Below are positions 1 to 11,900 of a stretch of 64,000 nucleotides of DNA, in pieces; the stretch's first letter is position 1; each line of letters opens with the position of its first letter. A model generated the notes under the pieces. It had not been told where the DNA came from. It made no database searches and was given only the letters and a program-made list of their open reading frames with translations. This DNA comes from Uranotaenia lowii (Eukaryota > Arthropoda > Insecta > Diptera > Culicidae). Position numbers and translations under genes: made by a program. The DNA lies in assembly GCF_029784155.1 (NCBI RefSeq), contig NC_073693.1, positions 290,008,875 through 290,072,874 on the forward strand, given 5' to 3'.

Positions 1-945
1 ATTTAAATAAATCTCAGTAGAATAGTTTTTGAGTTATGATCCAAATATGAAATTTCGGAAAAATAAAAAAAGTACTTGTAGGTACTTAGATTAAAATATC
101 TCGGACTGCATAACAGTAATTTGAAATCCCTATTACGCATATTAAAGGTGAATAAATATGCAATCCGCTATATCTAACTTTTTTATTTTAATTCTAATCA
201 TGTTGCAGTCCTCGGGTGAAATATTTGTCTCAATTCAGGCCTTAAGAAAATTAACCATAAAAAACAATCGGCTAGTGATGAAAAAAATTACTGATGAAAA
301 ACTAGTAATTTTTGTTCCTCCCGGGCAAAATACCTTAGAATCCTATTCACGTTTGAGACACAAGCAATGCCTCCCTATGGTCAGACCTTTTTGAAATTTG
401 GCATGTGACCTTTTGGTAAGCTAATGAATAATTGGGACATTGAGCGAGTGAGATTTTTCATGTCTAATTCTTCTTTCACTGTAATAAATGCACTGTGGTG
501 CGTTAAATTATTAAAAAATGCAAAAATTACGGTTATGGTAAAGTAACTGTAACTTCTTCAATTTTCAACCGATTTTGATAAATAACCATTTGAAATCTTT
601 ATTTTGAATTGACATTTAAGGGCAAAAGAAAATCAGATTTTTGAATGTTACCATCGAGTCTAAAACTTTCGCTAAAACAAAATTTTCTATAAAAAAAATG
701 CGTTTTTTTTAAATATTTTTTTCTATTATAAAGTCACTAATATCAACAATACTGTTGATCCCTCGCAAAAATGGTGTTTGAAAGATCGATAGAAAATTTA
801 TTCACCTTTAATATACAAGAAAGAGATTCCAAATGTAGTCCGAGATATTTGAATCTAAGTACAAGTACTTTTTTTATTTTTCCAAATTTTCACATTTGGA
901 ACATAACTCAAAAACTGTTCTACTGCGATTTTTGTGAATTTCATT
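1..945. repeat. Inverted-repeat element, cut by the window edge
   Basis: The first ~112 bases reappear as an imperfect reverse complement at about 835-945. Both arms carry AAGTACTTGTA-like and ATATCTCGGACT-like words, about 0.7 kb apart. This is the layout of a fold-back or terminal-inverted-repeat DNA element whose left end may lie outside the window. Small reading frames inside (158-394, 771-974) resemble nothing I know and are AT-rich. Confidence 0.5.
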
Positions 946-1827
946 TTCGGATTCAGCGCCCGATTTCAAATTAAAAATATTGGTCGGTTGATGAAGTTCA
1001 CGATTTTTCTTTAATTTTGTATACTAGTGTTATAAGTGTTTAAGATGTGGAATGAAAAAAAAAAAATCATTTTCAATAAGTACAGACGTCATGTGAAATT
1101 ACAAAATAACATAAAACTTACATTATTTGTGAGGAACTTTATAAATATACAATTTATAGAAAGTTTCATGTTTACTTAAATTAAAAATTAAGTATTGAAA
1201 CCAGACAATATCCGGTTGAAAATAAGGTATCATTCAAAGTAAAAAAAAAAATCAAAGTAAGTGAAAAAAACATTGAACATCATTCGAAATTATTAATTTT
1301 CTAGAGTTTGGCTGGGAATAAACAGAAGGATAAGTATAAAAAGATGCAATATTAGTGTATGAACCCTCTTCCCGATCATCAATTTTGAGAAAAAACAACA
1401 AGAATGAAAAAAACCTACTGTAGTTGCTTAAATTTACTGATTTTTTTCTAATGAATTTCTGTTCCAAATCCAGTATAAGATTTGAAATTTGAAATGAAAC
1501 TGTTCCAGCTGAAAGAACCAAAGTCTTATACTATTGATCGTGAGGTACATCATTATCCTCTGCTGAAGTAAATATCCTGAATTCAGCATATAATTTTTCA
1601 ATTGGCCATCCATTCTCCAATTATGTTCATCATAAAACATTCTCGTAGTTGAATTGCCAATTTCCATGAGTGATCTTTAAAAAATAAATATTCTTTCTCT
1701 CTAATCTTGTCTTTATCTAGATTTTAAAACAGATATTTAAAATGTGTTATTCCTTCAGTTTCATGATTTTTCTGAGTATTGGGAACTCGAGATCATTTTT
1801 GAATGTACCTAACTTATTTGGATTCCT

Positions 1828-2015
1828 GACTAATTAAATAATTACTTAAATATTTAGTTACTTAATTACTTAATTACTTAATCTCTTAATTACTTAATTA
1901 CTTAATTACTTAATTACTTCATTACTTCATTACTTCATTACTTCATTACTTCATTACTTCATTACTTCATTACTTCATTACTTCATTACTTAATTACTTA
2001 ATTGCTTAATTACTA
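1828..2015. repeat. 8-bp microsatellite, two variants
   Basis: Tandem copies of TTAATTAC-type units pass into a run of about ten exact CATTACTT units and then return to the first variant. The change of one base within the unit (TTAA to TTCA) forms a homogeneous inner block, as expected from local slippage. No coding content. Confidence 0.9.
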
Positions 2016-3407
2016 TGTTGAACTTCGTGTCTGTATTTGATTTGAAATTTTGATTTGAATTTGAGGCACGGAATTGTGGAATTCTGGATAAAATCGGATT
2101 TATTGTTTTGGATTTTTCTCTTGAACTTTGATATCTGTAACCCTATTTAATATAAGTTGATTAGTGTTGTTTCATTTATCAAATATTGCATTTAAAGTCT
2201 GAAATATTAATGTTACTTCTCAATTGTCAAGATAAATATTTTACTTATTCTGTTTTTGATGAAGCCCTTATTATGATACACAGTGATCGAATGAAAAACA
2301 TAATTTATTTGTTTATCTTTTAATTTTTTTCCAAACAGACAATTTTAGTTGGTGATAGAGTTATTAAAGGAATTGCGATTCGAATTTTGCATTTACAGGT
2401 TTGTTTAGTTGATCAACTGCTCCGCGATGTTTGCGCGTGATGGTTTGACAATTATTGTTTTAAAGTATCAGAATGTGCTTTCTACGCACATAGTTAATGA
2501 TTATTTGAAGGCAATATGTTGAACTCATTTTCAGTCCCTTCGCAGGTTCGAAAATTTATGTATTCTCTGAGATGGCATATGGAAAAATCGAATCTTAGAG
2601 ACCGAGGTTTCATACTCTACATTCTTAAAATTCAAATTCAAAGCACATTTTGATGATTCAGTAATGTAACAATCTTGACTCAGAATTGATTATAAATCAT
2701 ATCTATCCTTATACTTGTTCAGAATTTAGCGAAAAAAATCTTAATTATTTTACTTGTTGATAGAAATTCATTTCTGAATATCAAATTTTGAATGAGATTA
2801 AACTCATTTAGGAGATTTTGGTCCAATATTAACAAATTCCAAATTGAATTTCTTTTCTCGTATTTCGGATTCTGTATTCAATTTAGGAATCTTTCTTGTC
2901 AATTCGAAAAATTCTTGAAAATTTGAAATGAAGTGCTGTTTGAATTTCTTTTTTTTAAGGTTCAAATTTTGTTTCAAATTTTCGAAACTCAAATACATTT
3001 TCAATGTTTAGACAATACATTTCCGGATATAAAGAATAGAAACCATCTTAAGATTTTGTTTCAAAATTCTTAAACTTAATTCTTATGCAGAATTCAATCG
3101 TAACAAAGCTTCAAAATGGCGATTCCGAATTGGAAACCTTTTCATTCGAAATAAATATTTTACAAGTTGGAGAATTTTGTTTTGCATTTTCAAGTTTAGA
3201 TTGAAATCCAAAATTTTCAATTTTAATAACGATTTTTAATTGAGGGTTCTGAAAAAAAAACTTCACTTCTGTTCTCCAATTTAATATTGCATTTTAGGAT
3301 TTGGATACAGATTCCAAATTTCTATTTGGAGCTCAGGACTAGAAATAAGAACCAGAATTATTATTTAAAACTCAGATATAGCCCAATGATATTTTTAACG
3401 ACTGTTA
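2016..3407. other. AT-rich intergenic DNA, no gene seen
   Basis: No supported exon or RNA gene. From about 2640 to 3390 the sequence is a loose mix of words like GAATTC, AAATTTTGAAT and TTCAAATT. The same texture recurs at about 10.6-10.9 kb and 36.2-36.9 kb, which suggests decayed copies of one dispersed repeat. Confidence 0.4.
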
Positions 3408-5437
3408 GGGTAGGTGTTCCTAATTTGGCATGTGTACCTAATGTTAACATACCGATCGATTTTGACTGTTTTTGACGTTATTTTTCACTTATCACAATTA
3501 TAAAAAATATGATAATGTAACGGATCATGTGATCTTTCATTTTACAAACAAATTAGTTTTCTAACTCACAAGATTTTTCGTAAAATTTGGATTGTTTCAA
3601 AGTATGTCCAAATTGAATGGGATTGTTAGCAAATTTCTTAAAAAACACCTGTTCAGAAATGGAAGATAAAAGCTGAATTTGTCAACCGATTTTTTTGAAA
3701 TTTTTCGTAGGATTGTTTTTTATCATGATTTAAGTAATCAGTATGTTAGAACCATGTTTTTTTTCGTGTAAAAACTAAAAAAAGCATATGTCCACAATTA
3801 GGAAAACTATTTTCAATGTGTTTCGAATTATGGACATAGTCAAAGTTTTCTAAACTATATCAAAGTCATAGAATGTAATTGAAATAAATTTGATTGATTG
3901 AATTGTGTTTTAACTTAATTTTCAACGATCTGTTAAAATAAGCTGTTTTGAGGTTATAAAATATGATTTTTTTTCCTCAGTGTATCTCAAAGCTAAAAAT
4001 GTTGAAAACATATTTTCGCCAGGTTGTAAAGAACGCAACCTACGAGACAGAAAAGAAAACGATCAAGTTACAGAGAGCTTCTCAACGAGAACAGAATCGA
4101 AAGGAAAAATTTAAAAAAAATCTAAATAAAATACGTTGTATACCGTCACATGGCGCATCATGCAACGCTTTTCAACTTCAATGGCTTCCAAAAACCTAAT
4201 GTCCACAGACATTCATACCGTTTGTACCTCAAAAGTTTTAAGGTTAATAGGACATCAAATTAACGTAGTTAGAAAAATAATTGGGTCCATCAGTTATTTT
4301 TAAATTTAGTATTTGATATATTTGTGATTTCTTTACACATGAAGTACGATCTGCTGTTATTTTTTATTTTTTTTTCGAATGAAATTTTATATTTTTTCTG
4401 TCAAAGATTAAAAAAAAAGAAAGCATAAAGCTGCAGTATACATTTAGGTATAAAAAATACTACTGAAAATTCGAAATCATATTCTAGCATATGGAAACAA
4501 GATTTAAACTGTGAATCATTGATTTGCATGTCGATGCATTTCAGCCCAGAATGGTAATGGATTTTTTTTAAGTTCCATACACCAACAGTGTTGATATAGG
4601 ATATTTTGTAGGTTATATCATTAAGCCAATCCGTCATATTTTGTAGAGGTTTTTACGTCATCATCAAAATTTCGATTTTTCAAATTTTCTATAATTATTA
4701 AAAACTTCAAAAAACTATCTCACGACATGACAAACTATGGCATCATCGTTTTATTTTCATGAAATGTTAATTTTATTACATTATACTCAAATAAAATTTA
4801 AATCAGTGTTGTGATACACAAATGTTGCATCTAACCATGCTGTTGCATGATGCTCTGTTTGACTGTACTTATTTGTATCCATTACAATGAATTTTCTACT
4901 TTTTGAAGTATAATAAATGTATCCATTGAAAAAGGAAAAGTTTGAATTTTAATAAACTCAACATCCACTACTTTCTTTATAACTAGCGTATAGGAATATT
5001 GTATAGGATTTAAATAGTTATTATTTCTTAATTCATATTCCAAAAACGTTGTTAAATTTATTAAAAGGTGAGTTCTGAGATTTTTCTCATAAAAGTATTT
5101 TTAAAAACAGACCCATATACAAAATCAGGAACAAATAATGTAATATTGAGTACGCGGATGCATTTTTCCACATATGTTAACATTAGGATCACCCATATAT
5201 TAACATTACGAACAATTAGTGCCAAATTAGGAACATCAACACACTTTATAAAACATGATATTTTTCGTAAATTAAAGCTTGAAATGATTATGTTAAACCA
5301 AAACAGAGTTCAGAAAAAAATTTGGAACTTAGTTACCAAAAAATTGTATATCTAAGAGTTAAAGATTCGTCGTACTAAAAGCAAATCTAAAAACGTCTGA
5401 CAAAATATAGCGAAATTAGGCTTACTTACCCTACTTA
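3408..5437. mobile_element. Putative 2-kb TIR DNA element
   Basis: The left end reads TAGGGTAGGTGTTCCTAATT and is followed by a TTTGGCA-type word and then by CCTAATGTTAACAT. At 5170-5437 matching words appear in reverse complement: GTTAACATTAGG, TGCCAAATTAGGAACAT and a terminal TTACCCTA. The two ends face each other about 2 kb apart. A reading frame at 3963-4199 (+, 78 residues, Lys/Arg-rich) lies inside but resembles no transposase domain I can name. The exact ends and target duplication are not resolved. Confidence 0.5.
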
Positions 5438-5448
5438 AATTTCAAGCT

Positions 5449-5496
5449 GTGTTTTTCGGCTTTCAGTCTTTTCACAGACTAAAAACCGAAAAACAC
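5449..5496. repeat. Short perfect-stem hairpin
   Basis: GTGTTTTTCGG plus a CTTTCAGTCTT stem faces AGACTAAAAACCGAAAAACAC across a short TTCAC-type loop. It sits just right of the putative TIR element and could be a remnant of a small fold-back repeat. Confidence 0.6.
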
Positions 5497-5989
5497 ATCT
5501 CGAGATATAGCCCAAAGAGCTCAAGATAAAAATATCAAGATGACTTTTTCGTCGAGAATTTCCATTCACAAGAGATCACGATGCATAATTTGAATTGTTG
5601 ATTCCATTTCCAAATTTTAAATTATTTTAATTCAAAGCTATTTTTGATACAAATTAATCTGAAAACAACAAACATAATGTTTAATTCGAGTGTATTTTAT
5701 AGGAAAAAACTGATTCCTTTTTATCTACAGGATGGATTTTGATAAAGGAATTAATATTGATAAATATTTGCTGATGAAAAATCATGAAATCTTCACGTTA
5801 ATAAAATTTGCAGGGACTTAGAATTTTCTCGGTGTATTCTTCAACAATATTATAACGTTAAAGTTTTGTAAAACTTAAATTTCAAACTAAAATCATAAAT
5901 TTGAAACAAGTTCGCAAAAATTAGATTCAAACCGCTAAATGTTTGTCTCTTACTGTAACTTTTGTAATGTAAACGAGTTTTGATCACCG

Positions 5990-6290
5990 CCGGTAGTTTT
6001 TATCTGTTTAAGTTGATGTTTCCGGTGATTGTCGAATCAAATAATAACAATTTTTTAACGTTTCGGTCTATTGAACAGTTTCAGCCATCTTCAGAAAAGA
6101 ATTGTATCGCCACGTGCTTCCATAACGGCTGTCATATTTGATTTGGATGCAAATTTCATTGGAATCGGCGATACAATTCTTTTTTGAAGATGGCTGAAAT
6201 TGTTCAGTAGGCCGAAACGTTAAGAAACTGTTATTGTTTAATTCGACAACAACCGAAAAATATCATCTTAAAAAGATAACTACTTTTACT
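5990..6290. mobile_element. Fold-back MITE-like element, arms about 120 bp
   Basis: The left arm (about 5993-6112) and right arm (about 6172-6289) are inverted copies. Both carry AACGTTTCGG, TTCAGCCATCTTC and AGAATTGTATCGCC (right arm in reverse complement). A roughly 60-bp unrelated loop separates them. There is no coding capacity, so this is best read as a nonautonomous fold-back DNA element. Confidence 0.75.
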
Positions 6291-7860
6291 TTTGAAAATT
6301 TGAATTATCTTCATCGATGATTGAAACCATTGAATTTGCTAAAGAGTTTGGTAAATTAGGCTTATTTGAAATTGAAGGCTTTCTTTTAAAAATAACGTAT
6401 TCTATCCTCAAATAATATAAGCTAACCCCAAAAGACTCTTGAGCAAATTCTAATATACAACCATTGCACACAGGAGTACGTAGAAGAAAAAGTTGGCCAA
6501 AAATTTTTTTTTTGGTTTGAAGTCAATAAATGCGATTATTTTGACTCATAAAACGTTTTTAAGATCATTTAATATATTTTTTACCATTTTCGTAATTTTC
6601 CTTAAATTTATTTTGGTAATTTTCTAACATATATATGACATAATAGATAATCCAGGTTAAAAAAGTTATAAAATTAAAAAAAAACCTAAAATCTTTTTAT
6701 TTGTTTTTAAAAGTGAAATAATAATTGAAAATATTCGAAAAACAACAAAAACTTCCCTGAGCTTTAAATTAAAATAAACGAAGCCCTAGGTGACTTTTTT
6801 GTGGAAAAAAATCCATCAATATATTTAAACTTTAAACTTAAAAATAACGAAATTGCGCGATTTTTTTTCTTTTGTACATGGTTTTTAAGTTAACAATTCT
6901 CAAATTATATCAAATATTTTGCCGGCACTTTCTGGGAACATTAACAAAAATACTAATCTGTAAAAAATCAACGTTTAAAACAAAAAATAAATAAAAGAAT
7001 TTTCAAACCATTATTGTATATTGTCTCTATAATCATCGATTTTTATCTATTATACTTAAAAATATTTGCCATCCTTATATTGAAGTTCTCCATTTATAAT
7101 TTTCATTTTAAGTCGCTTAAGAAAGTTTTATTCATACATTCGACTTAGTAGAAAACTTCTATCTCACAAAAATACTAAAGTTTGGACAGCTGTTACGCTT
7201 ATAAACGAATCAGATGTAAAAAAATGACCGGTATTTGGTGTTAAATTCATTCTAGAATCAAATAAACATTGACGTAAAAGTAACCAATGAAATTAAAATT
7301 TTGATTTTAAGCCAGATTTTTGGATGAAATATTCCTCTGTGCATCGATGAAAGTAACTCCTCGTTTTTATTACTTGAGTCTTCATTATACACATTTAGCT
7401 TATCATTTCAAAGATTTTAGCAACGATTTAAAAAAAAAGTGTAATAGGACTTAAAAATGAAAAATCATTGAAATTGAAAAGTGTTTTCATAATGCCCCAG
7501 TTAACGGTACTGATCTGAACAGTTTGGATAAGAACTCATTGAATTGAGGGATGGTTTAAAATAATGACTGCTCGATTGCCCGATTAAATACTTTGATTCA
7601 ACTGTTTTCAGATTTCAGATTAGCGAACTGGAATTGATTGATAGATCTTTAGAGCGCTCTTGAAAAAGCTTGAATTAGCATTTACAGTACGAAAACTTGT
7701 AGTGCAAGTTATATCCAGATTATGATTGCATAACAATCTGGCTTTAGATGTCCTACAAAATTGTTCTTAAAAATAGAATAAAAACTTAATTTACAATAAT
7801 TTCTTAATACGTAACTATCAGTACATTCAGAAAGGATCTTTGTATAAATTTATATTATTA
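6291..7860. other. AT-rich intergenic DNA, no gene seen
   Basis: Nothing gene-like is supported. The part at 6290-6400 (TTATCTTCATCGATGATTG, AATTAGGCTTATTTGA) resembles sequence in the claudin intron near 10.1-10.3 kb and near 37.75-37.9 kb, so at least this piece belongs to a dispersed AT-rich repeat. Confidence 0.35.
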
Positions 7861-7869
7861 AATTAGAAC

Positions 7870-7955
7870 TTCTGATATAGCTCAATTTGCAAGTCAGTTG
7901 CCTCCTGTACCAATGTCCAGACGACTAATCGACTGATCGAAACAAAAAAAATAAT
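7870..7955 (+). repeat. Degenerate tRNA-derived SINE-like unit
   Basis: ATATAGCTCAATTTGCAAGT looks like a tRNA A-box region. The following CAGTTGCCTCCTG and CCAATGTCCA words also appear, better preserved, in the SINE-like unit at 35.16-35.36 kb, and an A-rich tract follows. No complete cloverleaf can be drawn. Confidence 0.35.
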
Positions 7956-8230
7956 TTAATTTTTTGCTGTTAAATATACGAAAGATTTGTTAAAGACTGT
8001 AATGAAACTACTGTAAAGAATAAACAGCCTGAGAGACATCCACGCCTTACAAAGGACGAACCTGCTTTTCTTAATTAAGTTTAGTCATATCCAACTGTCA
8101 TTTCAAAACAAAACTGTCCAGTCCAAAAAAAACCTCCACTAATGCGTCCACCAGAAAACTGTCCGGTTCTCAAAACTCACTTTATATTTCATTAATAAGT
8201 CTTAAGTCGCAACGATCTACCCAGTCGATA

Positions 8231-8928
8231 CGCCTGACGGTGTGGTGACTCATAATTCAAGTCTGGTATTGCGTATGGCGTTTTTGTTTGCTTGCTTTCA
8301 TGCTTGTCTCCCAAAAGGCGTGCCCCCTTTTTCGATGTGTTTGGATATTTCTCGTCGAACTACTACCTACTCAAAAACTACGTTAGCCTCATTCCATCAG
8401 AATTTCGCTTTGGTGAGTCCGAACACAAAGCATTAAAGCATACCACCATCATAGCTAATCGACGTCGAGTGAATGAGCAAGTTTCTACCCATGTTGGTTT
8501 GTTTTTCGGGTCTTCGCTTTATGCAATGCACCGTAGCATAACGATGAAAGACTTGGAATGAACATAAACAAAATACATTCCGACTGAGCCAAGTGTGTGA
8601 ATGGAGGAATGCGGATTGATGAACGTAGAAGGTAGCGGGCCCAATAAAATCCGGCAAACTACCACTACAAGCTGAGCTGGAGCGTTCATTGATGATAGTT
8701 TCTGTATAGGTCATAGTTTTTCTGCTGTTTCGATCGAAAATGTTGGCAGCATAAAGTCATTCCTGTACTGTAGCTACCTTAACGTTGTTCATTCATTCGG
8801 CTCAGCCCAAAAGCAGGACTTAGTGGATATAGTAGGAGTATAAGTGTTGTGTCTGCAAGGTGTCGTCTCCCAGACTGGAAAATTAAGACTTGTAATTGCT
8901 AAGGAACAAAACCGCAGTGCCTTTCCGG
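8231..8928 (+). promoter_or_regulatory. GC-richer 5' flank and probable 5'UTR of the claudin-like gene
   Basis: This stretch is clearly richer in G+C than its surroundings and ends directly at the chosen start codon (8929), so it probably holds the promoter and 5' untranslated region. It has open frames on both strands (8292-8561 +, 8433-8714 -), but neither resembles a known protein. I see no unambiguous TATA box or initiator. The frame leading into 8929 is closed by a TAA at 8893-8895. Confidence 0.45.
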
Positions 8929-11900
8929 ATGTCCTCAACGATCGAGAAAAACGAGTATCCCAAGGCATCAAGTAAGTTTGGGTTCGAAACGGTACGCCCA
9001 AAGGGTTTAAAAACGGACTTCAAATTTCCATCTTCACCTCAAACGGGGTTGATGAAGGTGGGATGAATCAAGAGTACACACCTAGCTCTACAGTGTGGGT
9101 CAAAAGCGTTTGACCTAGTTCGAGAAAAACGTTTTCCCAAATTTGAATTTTCTCTTAAAATTAAAATTAAATTATTTTTACTTTTTTTCCAATAGATGCC
9201 TTGGTGCTCGGTGCAATCCTCTCCTATGTGGCCTCGATATTTTTGATGATGAGCTTTTGCTCCCCATACTGGATAGTATCGTATGACGAATCGTTCAGCA
9301 GCTTCAAAAATATGGGTCTTTGGGAGTATTGTTTTAAGGATTTTAGCTATCCGTATTACCAATTTCCCAAACTTTTCAACGGTTGCCATCACATTTTTAG
9401 TGAGGTAAGTTACTATTTCCAATTAAATAATTCTTGAACACATTGTAAAAGTTTTATTTAAAAAATTGTAGGAATACTACGTGATTCGTGAATATTTGCT
9501 TCCGGCTTGGCTAATGATTGTCCAAGGTCTTGTAACACTTTCGTTTATCTTCACCTTTGGATGTTTGATTATTATGGCCTGTGAGTTGGTGCGTTGGCCC
9601 CTGAAGCTAGTGCTGCGCTACGAATGGCTGCTGACTTCTATTTCGTTCGTGGGAATCGCTACTTCTTGTAAGTACCTAGATTTTGTTTAAATTTCCACCA
9701 TTTTCTGTTAATTTTCTACCATGAAAGCACAAGTTTCCACAATCTTCATAGTTCAACCCTTTAATCCATAGTGCTGTTTAGGAACAGTGTTTTTAAAAGT
9801 GAATTCATTTTTAAGCCTTTTAAAACTGAATAAGAAAACGTATTTATTTCAACGTAATATTAAAAAAAAGCACAATTTTAAAGAGCATGTTTAAAAACGT
9901 TTTTGTCACAGATGCAACATGCACGTTTGTAACTACATGATGATTCATTTTTAATTTCTTTTACATTGAAAGTTTTCGTATTAAATCATTACTTTAGAAA
10001 CTTGGACCTAAACCTAAAAGGTGAGCTAAATTTTTATAATTAAACCTTAAGTAACGAAATATGGAATTCACTTTCATGGATGGTGAAAATCTTTGAATTT
10101 GTTAAAAAATGTGGTAGATCAAACTTATTTGATTTGAGCATAAAATTAGTTTTTTTTGAAAGCCTTCAGTTTCTTAAAAAAAAAACTTATTCCATGCTCA
10201 ATTCAAAGCCTTCAATTTCTTGAAAAAACTTAATCCATGCTAAATTCAAAAAATCACAATCTTCCCAACGCTTTTGCAAACTCAAAGATTTTAACCATCG
10301 ATGAAAATAAATCAAATTTTCACAAATAAACATAAGAGATAAAAGCTTTTCGGATCAAATTTGCTTGGTGCAAACTAGAACCAAATTCATGATTAAAGTT
10401 TTTTGATTAAAAAAATAACTGCAATAGTAATAATGTTAAACAATACACCGAGAAAATATAGAATTTTGTGCAGATTTTTTAGGTGAAAATCAGGTACTGT
10501 GGATGATTTTTTAATTAAAATTGGTTTTTTTTCCAAAAATAAAACTTAGAAAATTAACTCATGTTTAACTTTATATTTGTGATTTTCAGCTGAATTGTGT
10601 GTAAAAACTAATTTAAATTCTGGAAATTAAATTGACAAGCAAATTTTCAAGCTCATGATCTCTTGAACTCAATAACAAGCTATGTATATCTTTATCTAAA
10701 TTTTGAATCTGCATTCAGAATCTGAATCCTGAACCTGAATTCAAAAATTGAACTTTGAATCTGATTCCGAATTTCTATACGAGTTCTATCATGTATAAAA
10801 AAGATATACAATTTCTGAATCTTAATTCCAGATCAAAATTTTAAATATGAATTTCAAATGATGAATCTTAATAGGAGTTTTCAATTTTGGATAGTTATTT
10901 TGATGCTTTAAATCATGGGTGGCCAACATTTTCAGCAGGCGGGCCAAATTTCAAAACTGAGATTGGCTGGCGGGCCGAACAACAAATTGTTCTGGAGTAT
11001 TCAAAGAAAAATAATAACAGATTTTTTGAAAAAGCTTTTAAAAAACATTTGCCTATTGTCACATCGAGTATAAATTGATGTTAATAAGTTATTTTGGTCC
11101 CCTCATATTGTTACTAATTTTCGCCATTTGATATGTAGTTGAAATATTACGCAAAACGAAATGAATTATCCCTCCCAACTCACGTATGTACGTCAATCTT
11201 TTCATGTAATTCAAAACCATCTCGGTTTATTTATCCCAGAAATAACAAATCACGTGTCTACAATGGACGTTTAGTCAATTTTATGGTCTCCAAATATAAA
11301 AATAACCACTCATTTTCCAAAGTTTTCAAGATCACCGTTCTCCTTAGACAAATTTGATAGACAAATTAGAAAAAAAAAACAGAATGGAATTATTGAGAAA
11401 AAAAATATCGTTGATAAGCTTTTGACATTTAAAAGAAAAAAAAAATCAACGAAATTTCGTTAAATATCAATAATATTGATTTTTCAAAGTACAAGCCAAG
11501 GTTGCCAAAATCACAGTAAAATCTGTAATTTCACAGAATTTTGAGCAAATTTTTATCACAGAATCTGTGTTATAGAAAAAAAAAAATGAAAAATTCACAG
11601 ATTTCCCAAAATGTTTGAATTTTAATTTTTTTTTATTTTAATTATTTTGACCAATATAGAATTCAGATTTTTTACATGGAATTAAAAAAGAATGATAAAA
11701 TTGGTAATTTTTGATTATTGAACCCAACGTAAATGTAAAAAAGACCCGATTTATCATGAATTTTCAATAAGATTAAGTGGAATAGCATCACAGAAAACCA
11801 TCACAGAATTTTTGAGTAAAATAACAGAAAGTCAGAATTTTTTTTTCAGGAACACAGAATTTATTTCGGCAACCTTGGTACGGACCCCAACTTCAATTGA